From assembly GCF_025200925.1 (NCBI RefSeq), contig NZ_CP104174.1, positions 7,440,001 through 7,504,000 of the forward strand: a DNA stretch of 64,000 nucleotides. The letters are read 5' to 3'. The translations under genes were made by a program, and so were the position numbers. Each line of letters opens with the position of its first letter. Position 1 is the first letter of the stretch. Source of the DNA: Bradyrhizobium sp. CB1015 (GTDB taxonomy: Bacteria; Pseudomonadota; Alphaproteobacteria; Rhizobiales; Xanthobacteraceae). Shown piece after piece: positions 1 to 7,810 of this stretch. The notes beneath the pieces are model-generated. The model did not search any database. It worked only from the letters and a program-made list of their open reading frames with translations, and had not been told where the DNA came from.

Positions 1-659
1 CGCGTCTCGACGTCGAGCGAAGCCAGGGCCGCCTCGATGACGGGACGCGCGTGCGCGCCGATGCTGGCACCAACGCTCGGATTGGGATCGACCAGGATGA
101 TGCGGCGGTTGCCGGTGATGCCTACACCCGCCAAGCGGTCAGGCATCTCGGCTGCGACTTCAATGCCGGTGAAGCCGGCGCCGACCACGATTACCGTCGA
201 ATGGCCGGCAGACGGCGCGCTGCGTCCGAGCGAAACCAGATGATCTTCGAGGCGCAGCGCCGCGGCATAGGTGTCGACGTCGAAGGCGTGCGCGGCAGGG
301 CCGGGAATGTCGGGGCGCACCACCTCGCTGCCGAGCGCCAGCACGAGGCGGTCATAGGACAGCCTCTCCGCGCCGGCGCTGGTGACCAGCGAGATTTCGC
401 GCCGCGCCGGATCGATGGCCTCGACCTCGCCGAGGCCGTGGCTGACACCGATCGGATCGAGCAATTGCGGAAGCGGAAGCGCGACCTCGGCGAGATCGGC
501 CTCGTAATTGCGTACGCGGATATTGTGATAGGAATTGCGGTCGACGAGACGGATCTCGATGTCGCGCACGCTTGCGCCGATCTCCTCGCGCTTGCGCGCA
601 GCGCCGATGGCCGCCCACAGGCCCGCAAACCCGGCGCCGAGCACGACGATACGCGCCAT
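1..659 (-). CDS. NAD(P)/FAD-dependent oxidoreductase, NDH-2-like (3' end outside window)
   Basis: The visible N-terminal ~219 residues form an FAD/NAD(P) disulfide-reductase fold of the type-2 NADH dehydrogenase kind. They begin MARIVVLGAGFAGLWAA, the FAD-binding GxGxxG. A second dinucleotide motif, VIVVGAGFTGIEVAAE, lies near residue 165, followed by a DPNPSVG segment. Such enzymes pass electrons from NAD(P)H through FAD to a quinone or other acceptor at the membrane face. The frame is open to base 1, so the C-terminal half, where membrane-anchor residues would lie, is missing. The start is the ATG at 657-659. Class is secure; substrate and acceptor are not. Confidence 0.8.
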   Translation of the reverse strand, partial: MARIVVLGAGFAGLWAAIGAARKREEIGASVRDIEIRLVDRNSYHNIRVRNYEADLAEVALPLPQLLDPIGVSHGLGEVEAIDPARREISLVTSAGAERLSYDRLVLALGSEVVRPDIPGPAAHAFDVDTYAAALRLEDHLVSLGRSAPSAGHSTVIVVGAGFTGIEVAAEMPDRLAGVGITGNRRIILVDPNPSVGASIGAHARPVIEAALASLDVET

Positions 660-753
660 CTCCGCCTACTGCACTCTCCAGAGGAAACCTGCGGCCTGCC
701 CGCACAGACAGACTAGCTCAACAGCGGGCGCCGAACAAATACGGCAGCGCGGC

Positions 754-836
754 CGTAGGATGGGTCGAGCGAAGCGATACCCATCACTTCAGCCGAACGA
801 GACGATGGGCTTCGCAACGGCTCTACCCATCCTACG
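754..836. repeat. Palindromic intergenic repeat (CGTAGGATGGGT type)
   Basis: CGTAGGATGGGT at 754-765 is matched by its exact reverse complement ACCCATCCTACG at 825-836. Weaker complementary blocks (GAGCGAAGCGA versus TTCGCAACGGCTC) lie between. It fills the gap between the divergently placed oxidoreductase start and the AraC stop. Repeats of this look are common in Bradyrhizobium-type genomes; whether it acts as a terminator is unknown. Confidence 0.7.
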
Positions 837-846
837 AACCTGCGAT

Positions 847-1806
847 CTACGCCTCGCGCAGCTCCGAGGGCGTCGCGCCAAAACGCTTGCGGAAGGCGCG
901 GTTGAAATAGGACAGATCGGAGAAGCCGGAGGAATGTGCGATGTCGCTGATCTTGCGCATCCTGGCGCGGGGATCGCCGAGCAGCTTGCGCGCATGGAGC
1001 AGGCGCTGCTCCAGCACGAATTCGGTGAAGGTCGTGCCGGACTGTTCGAACAGGCGCTGGGCCTGGCGCGGGCTCAAGCCAGAGCGCGTCGCAACTTCGG
1101 CGAGGCAGAGATCGTTGCGGCCGAGCGCGGCCATCACGTCGGCGCGCATGAGATCGAGGCGCACCGCCGCCTGCCCCCGCCCGCGTGCGCGGCTTGCATG
1201 CTCGGCATCGGTGCCGAGCAGGAGACCGACGAGATCGACCATGTGCTGCGCGGTCAGGCGCTGGCCGACGGCATCGAGATGCGGCGCGTGATTGGCGGCG
1301 AGCGCGTGGTAGCGGAAGATGGTCTCGGCGACCGCGCCGTCGATGAGCACCTGCGAGAGCTTGTCCTCGGCGCGCGGACTGATGTCGAGCAGCGCACGGC
1401 GCGGCATGCGAATGGTGGTGAAGCGGTCTATCTCGGTGTGGCCGACGGTCCCGGTCACGCTCATGTCGACCAGCACCATCTGGGCGGGCGCCAGCTCGAC
1501 GGTGTGGCCGTTCTGCCCGACGCGGACGAGCCCCGCATGGGCCGCTATCAGCACGAGATCGTCGCTGCCGTCGGCAAGATGGCTCTGCGTGCGGGAATAT
1601 TGCGCCGAAGCGCCTTCCGGAATCGCGAGCGTGATGTTGTCGACGACGCTGATCTGCAGCCGGCAATCGATGCTGTCGCCACGGCTCGGGCCGATATCGA
1701 GGCCGCAGGGACCGACCGCCCGCTCGCGCCATTGTTCGAATGCCGGACCGTGCGGCAGGCCGGCATATTGGTGAAGGAAGATGCCCGGCGTTCTCGCTGC
1801 ATCCAT
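847..1806 (-). CDS. AraC-family transcriptional regulator
   Basis: This is a 319-residue regulator. An N-terminal AraC_binding_2-like sensor region (about 1-190) precedes a C-terminal double helix-turn-helix (about 215-319). The C-terminal part contains LCLAEVATRSGLSPRQAQRLFE and ends with the family signature DIAHSSGFSDLSYFNRAFRKRFGATPSELR. Length and architecture suit the feaR/xylS-like group. The ATG at 1806 has a GGGCGAG sequence about 9 bases upstream. It is flanked by repeat elements on both sides and shares no operon, so no target can be named from context. Effector unknown. Confidence 0.9.
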   Translation of the reverse strand: MDAARTPGIFLHQYAGLPHGPAFEQWRERAVGPCGLDIGPSRGDSIDCRLQISVVDNITLAIPEGASAQYSRTQSHLADGSDDLVLIAAHAGLVRVGQNGHTVELAPAQMVLVDMSVTGTVGHTEIDRFTTIRMPRRALLDISPRAEDKLSQVLIDGAVAETIFRYHALAANHAPHLDAVGQRLTAQHMVDLVGLLLGTDAEHASRARGRGQAAVRLDLMRADVMAALGRNDLCLAEVATRSGLSPRQAQRLFEQSGTTFTEFVLEQRLLHARKLLGDPRARMRKISDIAHSSGFSDLSYFNRAFRKRFGATPSELREA

Positions 1807-1960
1807 TCGATTTTCTCGCCCTTTCCGGCATCACCGCGTTCAAATTCCGGAAATTTGACGCCGCGGACTGAGCGGAGGTTCAAATCGGGGGCGGATTCAG
1901 GGGCACTTGTCGGAATGCGACGGCGAGGTGGACCGTGGCGACAGCAAGGCGCCCCTGAAG

Positions 1961-2029
1961 CCCGCATGGAGCAAAGCGGAATGCGGGACAGTGGTCCCGG
2001 ATTACGCTTTCGCTCCATCCGGGCTACGC
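1961..2029. repeat. Palindromic repeat (GGATTACGC...CCATCCGGGCTAC type)
   Basis: CATGGAGC...GCGGAATGCGGG pairs with CCCGGATTACGC...GCTCCATCCGGGCTACGC. Four other members of the family lie at 33103, 45418, 54457 and 55824. This copy ends 2 bases before the anti-sigma stop codon and is damaged in its left arm. Confidence 0.7.
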
Positions 2030-2031
2030 AC

Positions 2032-3081
2032 TTAGTTTTTCGCTGGCGCCGGCGGCACCGTCTCGATCAGCTTTCCGGAAAACACCGGGGCGGAGGTCGG
2101 CTGGCCGTTCGGCGAGCCGCCGGCCTGCTCGACGGTGACGGCGTAGGTGGCGCCGTTGACGACCTCGGCATCGTAGGAGGCGAGCAGCGGACGCGCGGTG
2201 AAATCGCTGGCGCCGATCACGCCGAGCGAGCGCGGGCGCGGCAGCTTGTCCGAGATCAGCCAGAGCTCGAAGCTCTTGCCGGGCTCCGGTGTCGCGCCGA
2301 CCTTTCGCACCGTGAAATTCCGCGTCGCGCCGTCGATGGTCATGATGAAGGCGGGGCCGCCGCCCTGGCCCTGCAGCAGCGCGACATATTGCGCGGAGGC
2401 GGCGAGCGGCGCGGCCGGCGTCTTCACCTCGACCGTCTGGATGCGCGGCGCGGGACGCAAGGCGCCCGGCAGCGCCTCGGGCAGGAAGATCTGCAGCGAC
2501 AGCGTCACGAGCAGCGCGGCCGCGAGCGCACCGAGGACGGATGCGAGGTTGCGCCAGCGCTTCACCCGGCCCTCGAGACGAATCACGTTGCTGTCGTCGG
2601 CGAGCGGCGCCTGGGGCGCACGGACGACGTTGGCATCCGGAGCATGGACTTGCGGGATGAATTGCGGCGCGATGTCCGGAAGAGCATCAGGCTCGGGACG
2701 CGGCGCCTCAATTGGCCCGGCTTCTGGATGCAGCATCTCCGGCGGCTGCGAGCTCTCGGGCGGAGGCTCCGCAGCTCCCAGCGAGAACGAGTCGGGCACG
2801 GGCGGCGGTGGCGGCGCCGAAGCCTCGGCGCGCGCGGGCTGCTCCTGCGCGGCGGCCGTGCGCGCGATCTCCGCCCTGATGTTCTCCCACACGATCGGCC
2901 GCGGCTCGACCGAGCCGACCATCTGGTTGAGCGCACCGAGCCGATAGGCCCAGGCCTGCACGACCTCGGCGAACGCCGGGTCCACCGCCATCATGGTCTC
3001 GACCTGCGCGCGCTCGTCGGCGCCGAGCGTGCCGAGCGCGTATTCCGCGGCGAGCGCGATATGGTCCTCCGTATAGGCCAT
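2032..3081 (-). CDS. RskA-type anti-sigma factor
   Basis: This is a 349-residue single-pass membrane anti-sigma factor. The N-terminal cytoplasmic domain (MAYTEDHIALAAEYALGTLG...) matches the zinc-less sigma-binding domain of RskA-like proteins. A Pro/Ala-rich linker follows, then a membrane segment near residue 190 (VLGALAAALLVTLSLQIF). The periplasmic RskA domain holds FELWLISDKLPRPRSLGVI and the Ala/Pro-rich end. It lies 37 bases downstream of the ECF sigma gene on the same strand, the usual order for the pair. The start at 3081 gives a canonical N-terminus; an upstream ATG at 3129 would overlap the sigma gene. The releasing signal is unknown. Confidence 0.88.
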   Translation of the reverse strand: MAYTEDHIALAAEYALGTLGADERAQVETMMAVDPAFAEVVQAWAYRLGALNQMVGSVEPRPIVWENIRAEIARTAAAQEQPARAEASAPPPPPVPDSFSLGAAEPPPESSQPPEMLHPEAGPIEAPRPEPDALPDIAPQFIPQVHAPDANVVRAPQAPLADDSNVIRLEGRVKRWRNLASVLGALAAALLVTLSLQIFLPEALPGALRPAPRIQTVEVKTPAAPLAASAQYVALLQGQGGGPAFIMTIDGATRNFTVRKVGATPEPGKSFELWLISDKLPRPRSLGVIGASDFTARPLLASYDAEVVNGATYAVTVEQAGGSPNGQPTSAPVFSGKLIETVPPAPAKN

Positions 3082-3118
3082 CAATTGCAGTCCAGAACCA
3101 CCCTCATCATCCAAGCGA

Positions 3119-3664
3119 TCACAGTCCAAGGCACTCCCGGATATCCAGCATGCTGCGCCGCAGCCACGTCTTCACCGTGTTGACGGGCGCGGCGAATTTC
3201 TCCGCCAATTGCTCGCGGCTCCAGCCGTTGTAATAGGCGAGCAGCACGAGCCTCTGACGGTCCGGCTCGAGCCGGCCGATGCATTCCAGGAGCCGCTTCA
3301 GCTCCTCGGTCATCTCGCGGCGCGCCAGCGGATCGGGACTTTCGGCCGCAACCTCCATCGCCTGAGGCTCTTCCTCGATGGAGGTTTCCGACTTCTTGCG
3401 GACGATGTCGATCGCCCGGTTGCGCGCGATCGAGGCCATCCACGTGATCGGCGACGACAGGGCCGGATTGAACTGGCCGGCGCTGTTCCAGATCTTGACG
3501 TAAGTCTCCTGAATGACCTCCTCCGCGAGATCCTGTCTGCGCAAGATACGGAGCACGACGCCATAGAGTTTCGCGCGCGTGGCGGCGTAGAGGCGCTCGA
3601 ACGCGGCCTGATCGCCCTTTGCCACCGCCTCAATCAACCCGACCAGCTCTGCTGGCGTCAGCAT
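3119..3664 (-). CDS. ECF RNA polymerase sigma factor (SigK/RskA-type group)
   Basis: This 181-residue ECF sigma factor has region 2 at about residues 25-92, with the DLAEEVIQETYVKIW and ITWMASIARNRAIDIVR motifs. Region 4 lies at about 125-178, where VLLAYYNGWSREQLAEKF leads into the recognition helix NTVKTWLRRSMLDIRECL. A short acidic linker joins the two. The adjacent downstream gene is its predicted RskA-type inhibitor, so activity is probably controlled by membrane sequestration and proteolysis. No ECF-type autoregulatory promoter was recognised upstream. Confidence 0.93.
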   Translation of the reverse strand: MLTPAELVGLIEAVAKGDQAAFERLYAATRAKLYGVVLRILRRQDLAEEVIQETYVKIWNSAGQFNPALSSPITWMASIARNRAIDIVRKKSETSIEEEPQAMEVAAESPDPLARREMTEELKRLLECIGRLEPDRQRLVLLAYYNGWSREQLAEKFAAPVNTVKTWLRRSMLDIRECLGL

Positions 3665-3784
3665 TCAGCCCCCCAACACGCGGGCCGTCGCGTTCCGCGC
3701 AAGCCCCGGCGCCGCACCACCATAGCGCGCGGCCAAGCCGACCACCAAGGGGCGCGGCGCCACACTGTGGACAGCACATGCGAA

Positions 3785-3809
3785 AACCCGGACCTTGCGG
3801 GTCCGGGTT
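3785..3809 (-). terminator. Rho-independent terminator after fliJ
   Basis: AACCCGGACC (3785-3794) and GGTCCGGGTT (3800-3809) form a perfect 10-bp stem around a 5-base loop. Read on the minus strand the stem runs into TTTTCG. It lies 33 bases after the fliJ stop, which fits the end of a fliI-fliJ transcript. Confidence 0.8.
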
Positions 3810-3841
3810 CTGGAATTCCTGGATGGTCTGGCGCTAGCGGC

Positions 3842-4261
3842 TCAGGCGACGGCGCCGATGCGGGCACGCATCAGGCCGATGCTGTCGAGGTCGGCCTGCT
3901 CGCGGGCGTTCTCCTCGGAGCGCTCGCGGGCCTGGTCGCGCTCGTCGAGCAGCTCGACCTTCTTCAGCTCCTCGAAGGCCTCGGCCAGTGCGGCCTTGGC
4001 TTCCTCGAGCTGGCCCTTGAGCTCGTCGGCCGAACGGGTCAGGTTCTCACGGCGCTGGATCGCGGCTTTGGCGTAGGTCGGGTAGGCGAAGTGCGAGGGA
4101 TCGTTGATCCCGGCGCGCTCCTGCTCGGTCTGGATCTCGCGTTCGAGATCGACCGACATGCGCTGGAAGTCGGCGATCATGGTCTCGATCTGGGTGACCC
4201 GGCGGCGCTTCTCGTCGACCTGAAATTTCTTCAGGCGGATGAGGGTATCTCGTGACTTCAT
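3842..4261 (-). CDS. fliJ: Flagellar export chaperone FliJ
   Basis: This is a 139-residue, highly charged and almost wholly helical protein that begins MKSRDTLIRLKKFQVDEKRR, the N-terminal hallmark of FliJ. FliJ is the coiled-coil stalk inside the FliI ATPase ring and links it to the export gate FlhA in type III flagellar secretion. Length matches the family (about 140-150 residues). It follows fliI by 121 bases on the same strand, as in other rhizobia, and a strong terminator follows. Identification relies on the N-terminus, helix content and the fliI neighbour, because FliJ sequence is poorly conserved. Confidence 0.87.
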   Translation of the reverse strand: MKSRDTLIRLKKFQVDEKRRRVTQIETMIADFQRMSVDLEREIQTEQERAGINDPSHFAYPTYAKAAIQRRENLTRSADELKGQLEEAKAALAEAFEELKKVELLDERDQARERSEENAREQADLDSIGLMRARIGAVA

Positions 4262-4382
4262 CGACTCGTACTCCCCAGAAGTCCCCCCGCTGCACGTGGG
4301 ACGATACCGGTCACCCCACGGGCCCGAAGGGGGCCCAGACCGGCTCTGCTACTCTGTGGGATCGGATGATGACCGGACAAAG

Positions 4383-5708
4383 TTAGCGTTCCGTTTCCAA
4401 ATTGCCGAGGATTTGCGCCAATTGGCGATAGCCCTCCGCGAGTGATGCCTTTTCGTCCTTGCGCTGGCGCAGGAAGGCTTCCAGCGGCTCGTTCAGGCGG
4501 ATCGCCTCGTCGACCTCCGGACTGGAGCCGGCGCGGTAGGCGCCGAGACGGATCAATTCCTCCATGTCGGCATAGGTCGCCATCACCTGGCGCGCCTTCT
4601 GGATGAGCGGCCAGAACTGCGGATCGGCCGATTTCGGCATCGTGCGCGAGACGGATTTGAGGATGTTGATCGCGGGGTAGCGGCCGCGCTCGGCGATCGA
4701 GCGCTGCATCACGATATGGCCGTCGAGGATGCCGCGGACGGCATCGGCGATCGGCTCATTATGGTCGTCGCCGTCGACCAGCACCGTGAAGATCGCGGTG
4801 ATGGCGCCCTCGCCCAATCCCGGCCCGGCGCGCTCCAAGAGCTTCGGCAGCTCGGTGAAGACGGTCGGGGTGTAGCCCTTGGCGGTCGGCGGCTCGCCGG
4901 CGGACAGGCCGATCTCGCGCTGGGCCATGGCAAAGCGCGTCACCGAGTCCATCAGGCAGAGCACGTCCTTGTCCTCGTCGCGAAAATACTCGGCGACCGC
5001 GAGCGTGAGGTACGCCGCCTGGCGGCGCATCAGCGCCGGCTCGTCGGAGGTCGCGACCACCACGACCGAGCGCGCAAGGCCCTCCTCGCCGAGATCATCC
5101 TGCAGGAACTCCTGCACCTCGCGGCCGCGTTCGCCGATCAGCCCGATGACACTGACATCGGCATCGACGTTGCGCGCCAGCATCGACAGCAGCACCGACT
5201 TGCCGACGCCGGAGCCTGCGAAGATGCCCATGCGCTGACCGCGGCAGCAGGTGAGGAACGTGTTCATGGCGCGCACGCCGAGATCGAGCGGGCTGCCGAC
5301 GCGCTTGCGCGAATGTGCAGGCGGCGGCGTATTGCGGAACGGCATCGGCGAAGAGCCCTGCGGCAGCGGACCCTTGCCGTCGATCGGCTCGCCCAGCGCA
5401 TTGACGACCCGGCCGAGCCAGGCCGCGGATGGCCTCACCTGATTGGCGGCATTGGCGATGACCGCCTTGCAGCCGCGCCGCACGCCCTCGAGGCCGGCGA
5501 ACGGCATCACCACGGCATTGTTGCCGGAGAAGCCGATCACCTCGCACGGAATGGTGCGGTTGGCGCCGGTCTCGATCACGAGCCGCGCGCCGACCGACAT
5601 CGCGTGTATAGGACCGGCCACCTCGACCATCAGGCCGCGAACGCCGACGACGCGGCCATAGATGTTGATGCCGTCGATGTCGCCGATCTGCTCGGCCAGA
5701 GCCTTCAT
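4383..5708 (-). CDS. fliI: Flagellum-specific ATPase FliI
   Basis: This is a 441-residue F1-beta-like ATPase that energises unloading of flagellar type III substrates. It has an N-terminal beta-barrel (1-100) and a P-loop, AGSGVGKS, at about residues 164-171. [10 protein letters not shown] follows it, and then the hydrophobic Walker B strand [17 protein letters not shown] near 255. The FliI signature [22 protein letters not shown] distinguishes it from the true F1 beta subunit. It is co-oriented with fliJ and divergent from ctrA. The shared 434-base upstream region carries CtrA-box-like sequences, which would suit class II flagellar control, but this is inference. Confidence 0.95.
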   Translation of the reverse strand: MKALAEQIGDIDGINIYGRVVGVRGLMVEVAGPIHAMSVGARLVIETGANRTIPCEVIGFSGNNAVVMPFAGLEGVRRGCKAVIANAANQVRPSAAWLGRVVNALGEPIDGKGPLPQGSSPMPFRNTPPPAHSRKRVGSPLDLGVRAMNTFLTCCRGQRMGIFAGSGVGKSVLLSMLARNVDADVSVIGLIGERGREVQEFLQDDLGEEGLARSVVVVATSDEPALMRRQAAYLTLAVAEYFRDEDKDVLCLMDSVTRFAMAQREIGLSAGEPPTAKGYTPTVFTELPKLLERAGPGLGEGAITAIFTVLVDGDDHNEPIADAVRGILDGHIVMQRSIAERGRYPAINILKSVSRTMPKSADPQFWPLIQKARQVMATYADMEELIRLGAYRAGSSPEVDEAIRLNEPLEAFLRQRKDEKASLAEGYRQLAQILGNLETER

Positions 5709-5812
5709 CAGCAGCGCGCCTTCATATGAGGGTCCTCATGAGATGGTCGCCTTCGGTGATCCCGGGACATCACGATGAAAACCTTAAGTTTCGCCATATT
5801 TCTGAACGGCGC

Positions 5813-6050
5813 TTAACTTCGTGTTTACCCGCATCATTAATCATTGCGTCACTGTCTTTGAGACTGAGCGTGACTCCCCTTCAGAAGAAGGCTGAGTCGC
5901 GGGAGTCGGTTAGGCCCGTCTCTTAAAGTGGAGCTTGAACGGAATCGGGTAACAAAAGCTGCTTCTCCCGCAAGACCTTAGGGCGATTCGACAAAAATTG
6001 CACCGGGGGGACTTGCGTTCCAGAATCAGACTTTGTTAACCATCTGTTGT
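5813..6050. promoter_or_regulatory. fliI/ctrA divergent control region with CtrA-box-like sites
   Basis: The non-coding interval 5709-6142 separates divergent fliI and ctrA. It is clearly AT-richer than its neighbours. TTAA-N7-TTTA at 5813-5827 and TTAA-N7-TTGT at 6036-6050 each match the CtrA consensus TTAA-N7-TTAA with one or two mismatches. The second lies about 93 bases before the ctrA ATG, a position fitting autoregulation as known in Caulobacter. Binding is inferred from the motif only. The rest of the interval shows no ORF or RNA that could be supported. Confidence 0.5.
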
Positions 6051-6142
6051 CAGGATCCGAATCAGTTGTTCAAAGGCGTTTTGTTGAGTGCCGCGAATGC
6101 GGCCGACCTGACGCCCAGGAGCGGCGACTATGGGGAACTGGC

Positions 6143-6844
6143 ATGCGCGTTTTGCTGATTGAAGATGACAGCGCCGTCGCGCAGTCGATCGAGCTGATGC
6201 TGAAGTCGGAGAGCTTCAACGTCTACACGACCGATTTGGGGGAAGAAGGCGTCGATCTCGGTAAACTATACGATTACGACATTATTCTCCTCGACCTCAA
6301 CCTACCCGACATGTCCGGCTACGACGTGCTCAAGCAGCTCCGGGTCTCCAAGATCAAGACACCGATTCTGATCCTCTCCGGCCTCGCCGGCATCGAGGAC
6401 AAGGTCAAGGGTCTCGGCGTCGGCGCCGACGACTACATGACCAAGCCGTTCCACAAGGACGAGCTGGTGGCCCGCATCCACGCGATCGTGCGCCGCTCCA
6501 AGGGCCATGCCCAGTCGGTCATCCAGACCGGCGACCTCGTCGTCAACCTCGACACCAAGACGGTGGAAGTCGGCGGCCAGCGCGTGCATCTGACCGGCAA
6601 GGAATATCAGATGCTGGAGCTCCTCTCGCTCCGCAAGGGCACGACGCTCACCAAGGAAATGTTCCTCAACCACCTCTATGGCGGCATGGACGAGCCCGAG
6701 CTGAAGATCATCGACGTCTTCATCTGCAAGCTCCGCAAGAAGCTCGCCAACGCCTCCGAAGGCCGCAACTTCATCGAGACCGTCTGGGGCCGCGGCTACG
6801 TGCTGCGCGAGCCGCACGAGGCCGACGAGCGCATCCCCGCCTGA
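6143..6844 (+). CDS. ctrA: Cell-cycle response regulator CtrA
   Basis: This is a 233-residue OmpR-type response regulator, the essential cell-cycle master regulator of alphaproteobacteria. The receiver domain (1-120) has the acidic pair ED at 7-8, the phosphoacceptor Asp51 ([14 protein letters not shown]) and the KPF lysine near 104. The winged-helix domain ends [13 protein letters not shown]. Asp51 and total length match Caulobacter CtrA. The ATG at 6143 was chosen because MRVLLIEDD is the conserved N-terminus; the same frame stays open upstream to 6047 but is not conserved-looking. In the family CtrA~P governs flagellar, chemotaxis and division genes; fliI and chpT lie close by. Confidence 0.97.
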   Translation: MRVLLIEDDSAVAQSIELMLKSESFNVYTTDLGEEGVDLGKLYDYDIILLDLNLPDMSGYDVLKQLRVSKIKTPILILSGLAGIEDKVKGLGVGADDYMTKPFHKDELVARIHAIVRRSKGHAQSVIQTGDLVVNLDTKTVEVGGQRVHLTGKEYQMLELLSLRKGTTLTKEMFLNHLYGGMDEPELKIIDVFICKLRKKLANASEGRNFIETVWGRGYVLREPHEADERIPA

Positions 6845-6895
6845 TCTTAAGGGTTAGGTCGCGAGTCCAGTCAGGCTCGCTCCTCCCAGCCTGGA

Positions 6896-6919
6896 CCCCG
6901 CCGCAAATGGCGGGGTTTT
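6896..6919 (+). terminator. Rho-independent terminator after ctrA
   Basis: CCCCGCC (6896-6902) and GGCGGGG (6909-6915) form a 7-bp GC stem with loop GCAAAT, followed by TTTTCGTTTTT. It lies 52 bases past the ctrA stop. Confidence 0.88.
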
Positions 6920-7009
6920 CGTTTTTGGGGTGACGCTTCATTGGAAGCTTAACGTTTGAACCACTAGCCTTCCCCTGCCGACGAATGGTCGCTGCACGAT
7001 GGGGGAACG

Positions 7010-7414
7010 ATGATCCTGCAATCACTCGCCGGCCTGCCCGCCTTCCTGGTCTATTTCTGCACCGGGTTGATCGCGATCGTGGCCTATCTGTTCGTCTATA
7101 CCCGCATCACCGCCCATAACGAGTTCCAGCTCATCCGCGACAACGAACCGGCCGCCGCGATCGCGCTCGGGCTCAGCCTGCTCGGCTTCGTGGCGCCGCT
7201 GGTCAGCGCCATCGCGCATTCGGCCAACGTGCTGGACTGCCTGATCTGGGCGACGATCGCGCTGATCGTGCAGGTCATCGTGTTCTTCCTCGTCAAGGTG
7301 CCGGTCCCCAGCCTCTCGGAGCGGATCTCCGCCGGCGAGCTTGCTCCGGCGATCTGGCTCGGCCTGTCCTCGCTCGCCGCGGGGCTGCTCAACGCCGCCA
7401 GCATGATCTACTGA
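7010..7414 (+). CDS. DUF350 (YjfL-family) inner-membrane protein
   Basis: This 134-residue protein has four predicted membrane segments (about 10-30, 45-70, 75-100 and 110-132) in the repeated DUF350 arrangement. The loop following the first pair carries the characteristic RDNEPAAAIALGLSLLGF stretch. A GGGGGA ribosome site lies just ahead of the ATG. It is the first gene of a tight cluster whose next members begin 1 and 2 bases after the preceding stops. The partner set resembles the E. coli yjfKLMC/ygiBC neighbourhoods, where function is still undefined. Confidence 0.85.
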   Translation: MILQSLAGLPAFLVYFCTGLIAIVAYLFVYTRITAHNEFQLIRDNEPAAAIALGLSLLGFVAPLVSAIAHSANVLDCLIWATIALIVQVIVFFLVKVPVPSLSERISAGELAPAIWLGLSSLAAGLLNAASMIY

Positions 7415-7415
7415 C

Positions 7416-7808
7416 ATGGCCGACAAACCCGCCAAGAAGGAGTTCGGCAAGCGCCGGCCGGTGGCCGAGCCGCCGCCCCCGCGTCCGCCGGTGAAGCGCT
7501 CCGGCCATGTCGCGCTGCTGGTGATGGGCACGATCGCCGTCGGCACCACCGCCTACACCTTGATGCCGCGGCAGAATTGCGAGCCCTCGCCCGACGCGGA
7601 TCCAACGGTGCAGACGAGCACCGCGTGCAGCAGCAGAAGCAGTTCCTCGGGCGGCAGCGGCGGCTCGGGCTCATCGTCGCGATCGAGCTTCTACAGCAGT
7701 GATTCCTCCAGCCATTCCTCGTCGGGCACGTCGTCGGATTCCGGCCACAGCAGCGTGAGCCGTGGCGGCTTCGGCTCGTTCGGCCATGGCTTCTCGGGCG
7801 GCGGTTGA
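7416..7808 (+). CDS. Ser/Gly-rich membrane-anchored protein (YgiB/YjfM-like)
   Basis: This is a 130-residue protein with a Pro/Lys-rich cytoplasmic head and one hydrophobic segment (HVALLVMGTIAVGTTAYTLM, about 31-50). A tail made almost wholly of Ser, Gly and His with two Cys residues (NCEP and TACSS) follows. The layout matches DUF1190 proteins, which are encoded next to glutathionylspermidine-synthase-like genes, as here. It starts 1 base after the DUF350 stop and ends 2 bases before the next ATG, so co-translation is likely. The low-complexity tail makes homology hard to judge by eye. Confidence 0.7.
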   Translation: MADKPAKKEFGKRRPVAEPPPPRPPVKRSGHVALLVMGTIAVGTTAYTLMPRQNCEPSPDADPTVQTSTACSSRSSSSGGSGGSGSSSRSSFYSSDSSSHSSSGTSSDSGHSSVSRGGFGSFGHGFSGGG

Positions 7809-7810
7809 CC

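Noticed and set aside
535..3183. Long plus-strand open frame across the AraC and anti-sigma genes
   Set aside because: It runs antisense to two well-conserved minus-strand genes, has no recognisable domain and uses the third-codon GC pattern of the opposite strand; it is a high-GC shadow.
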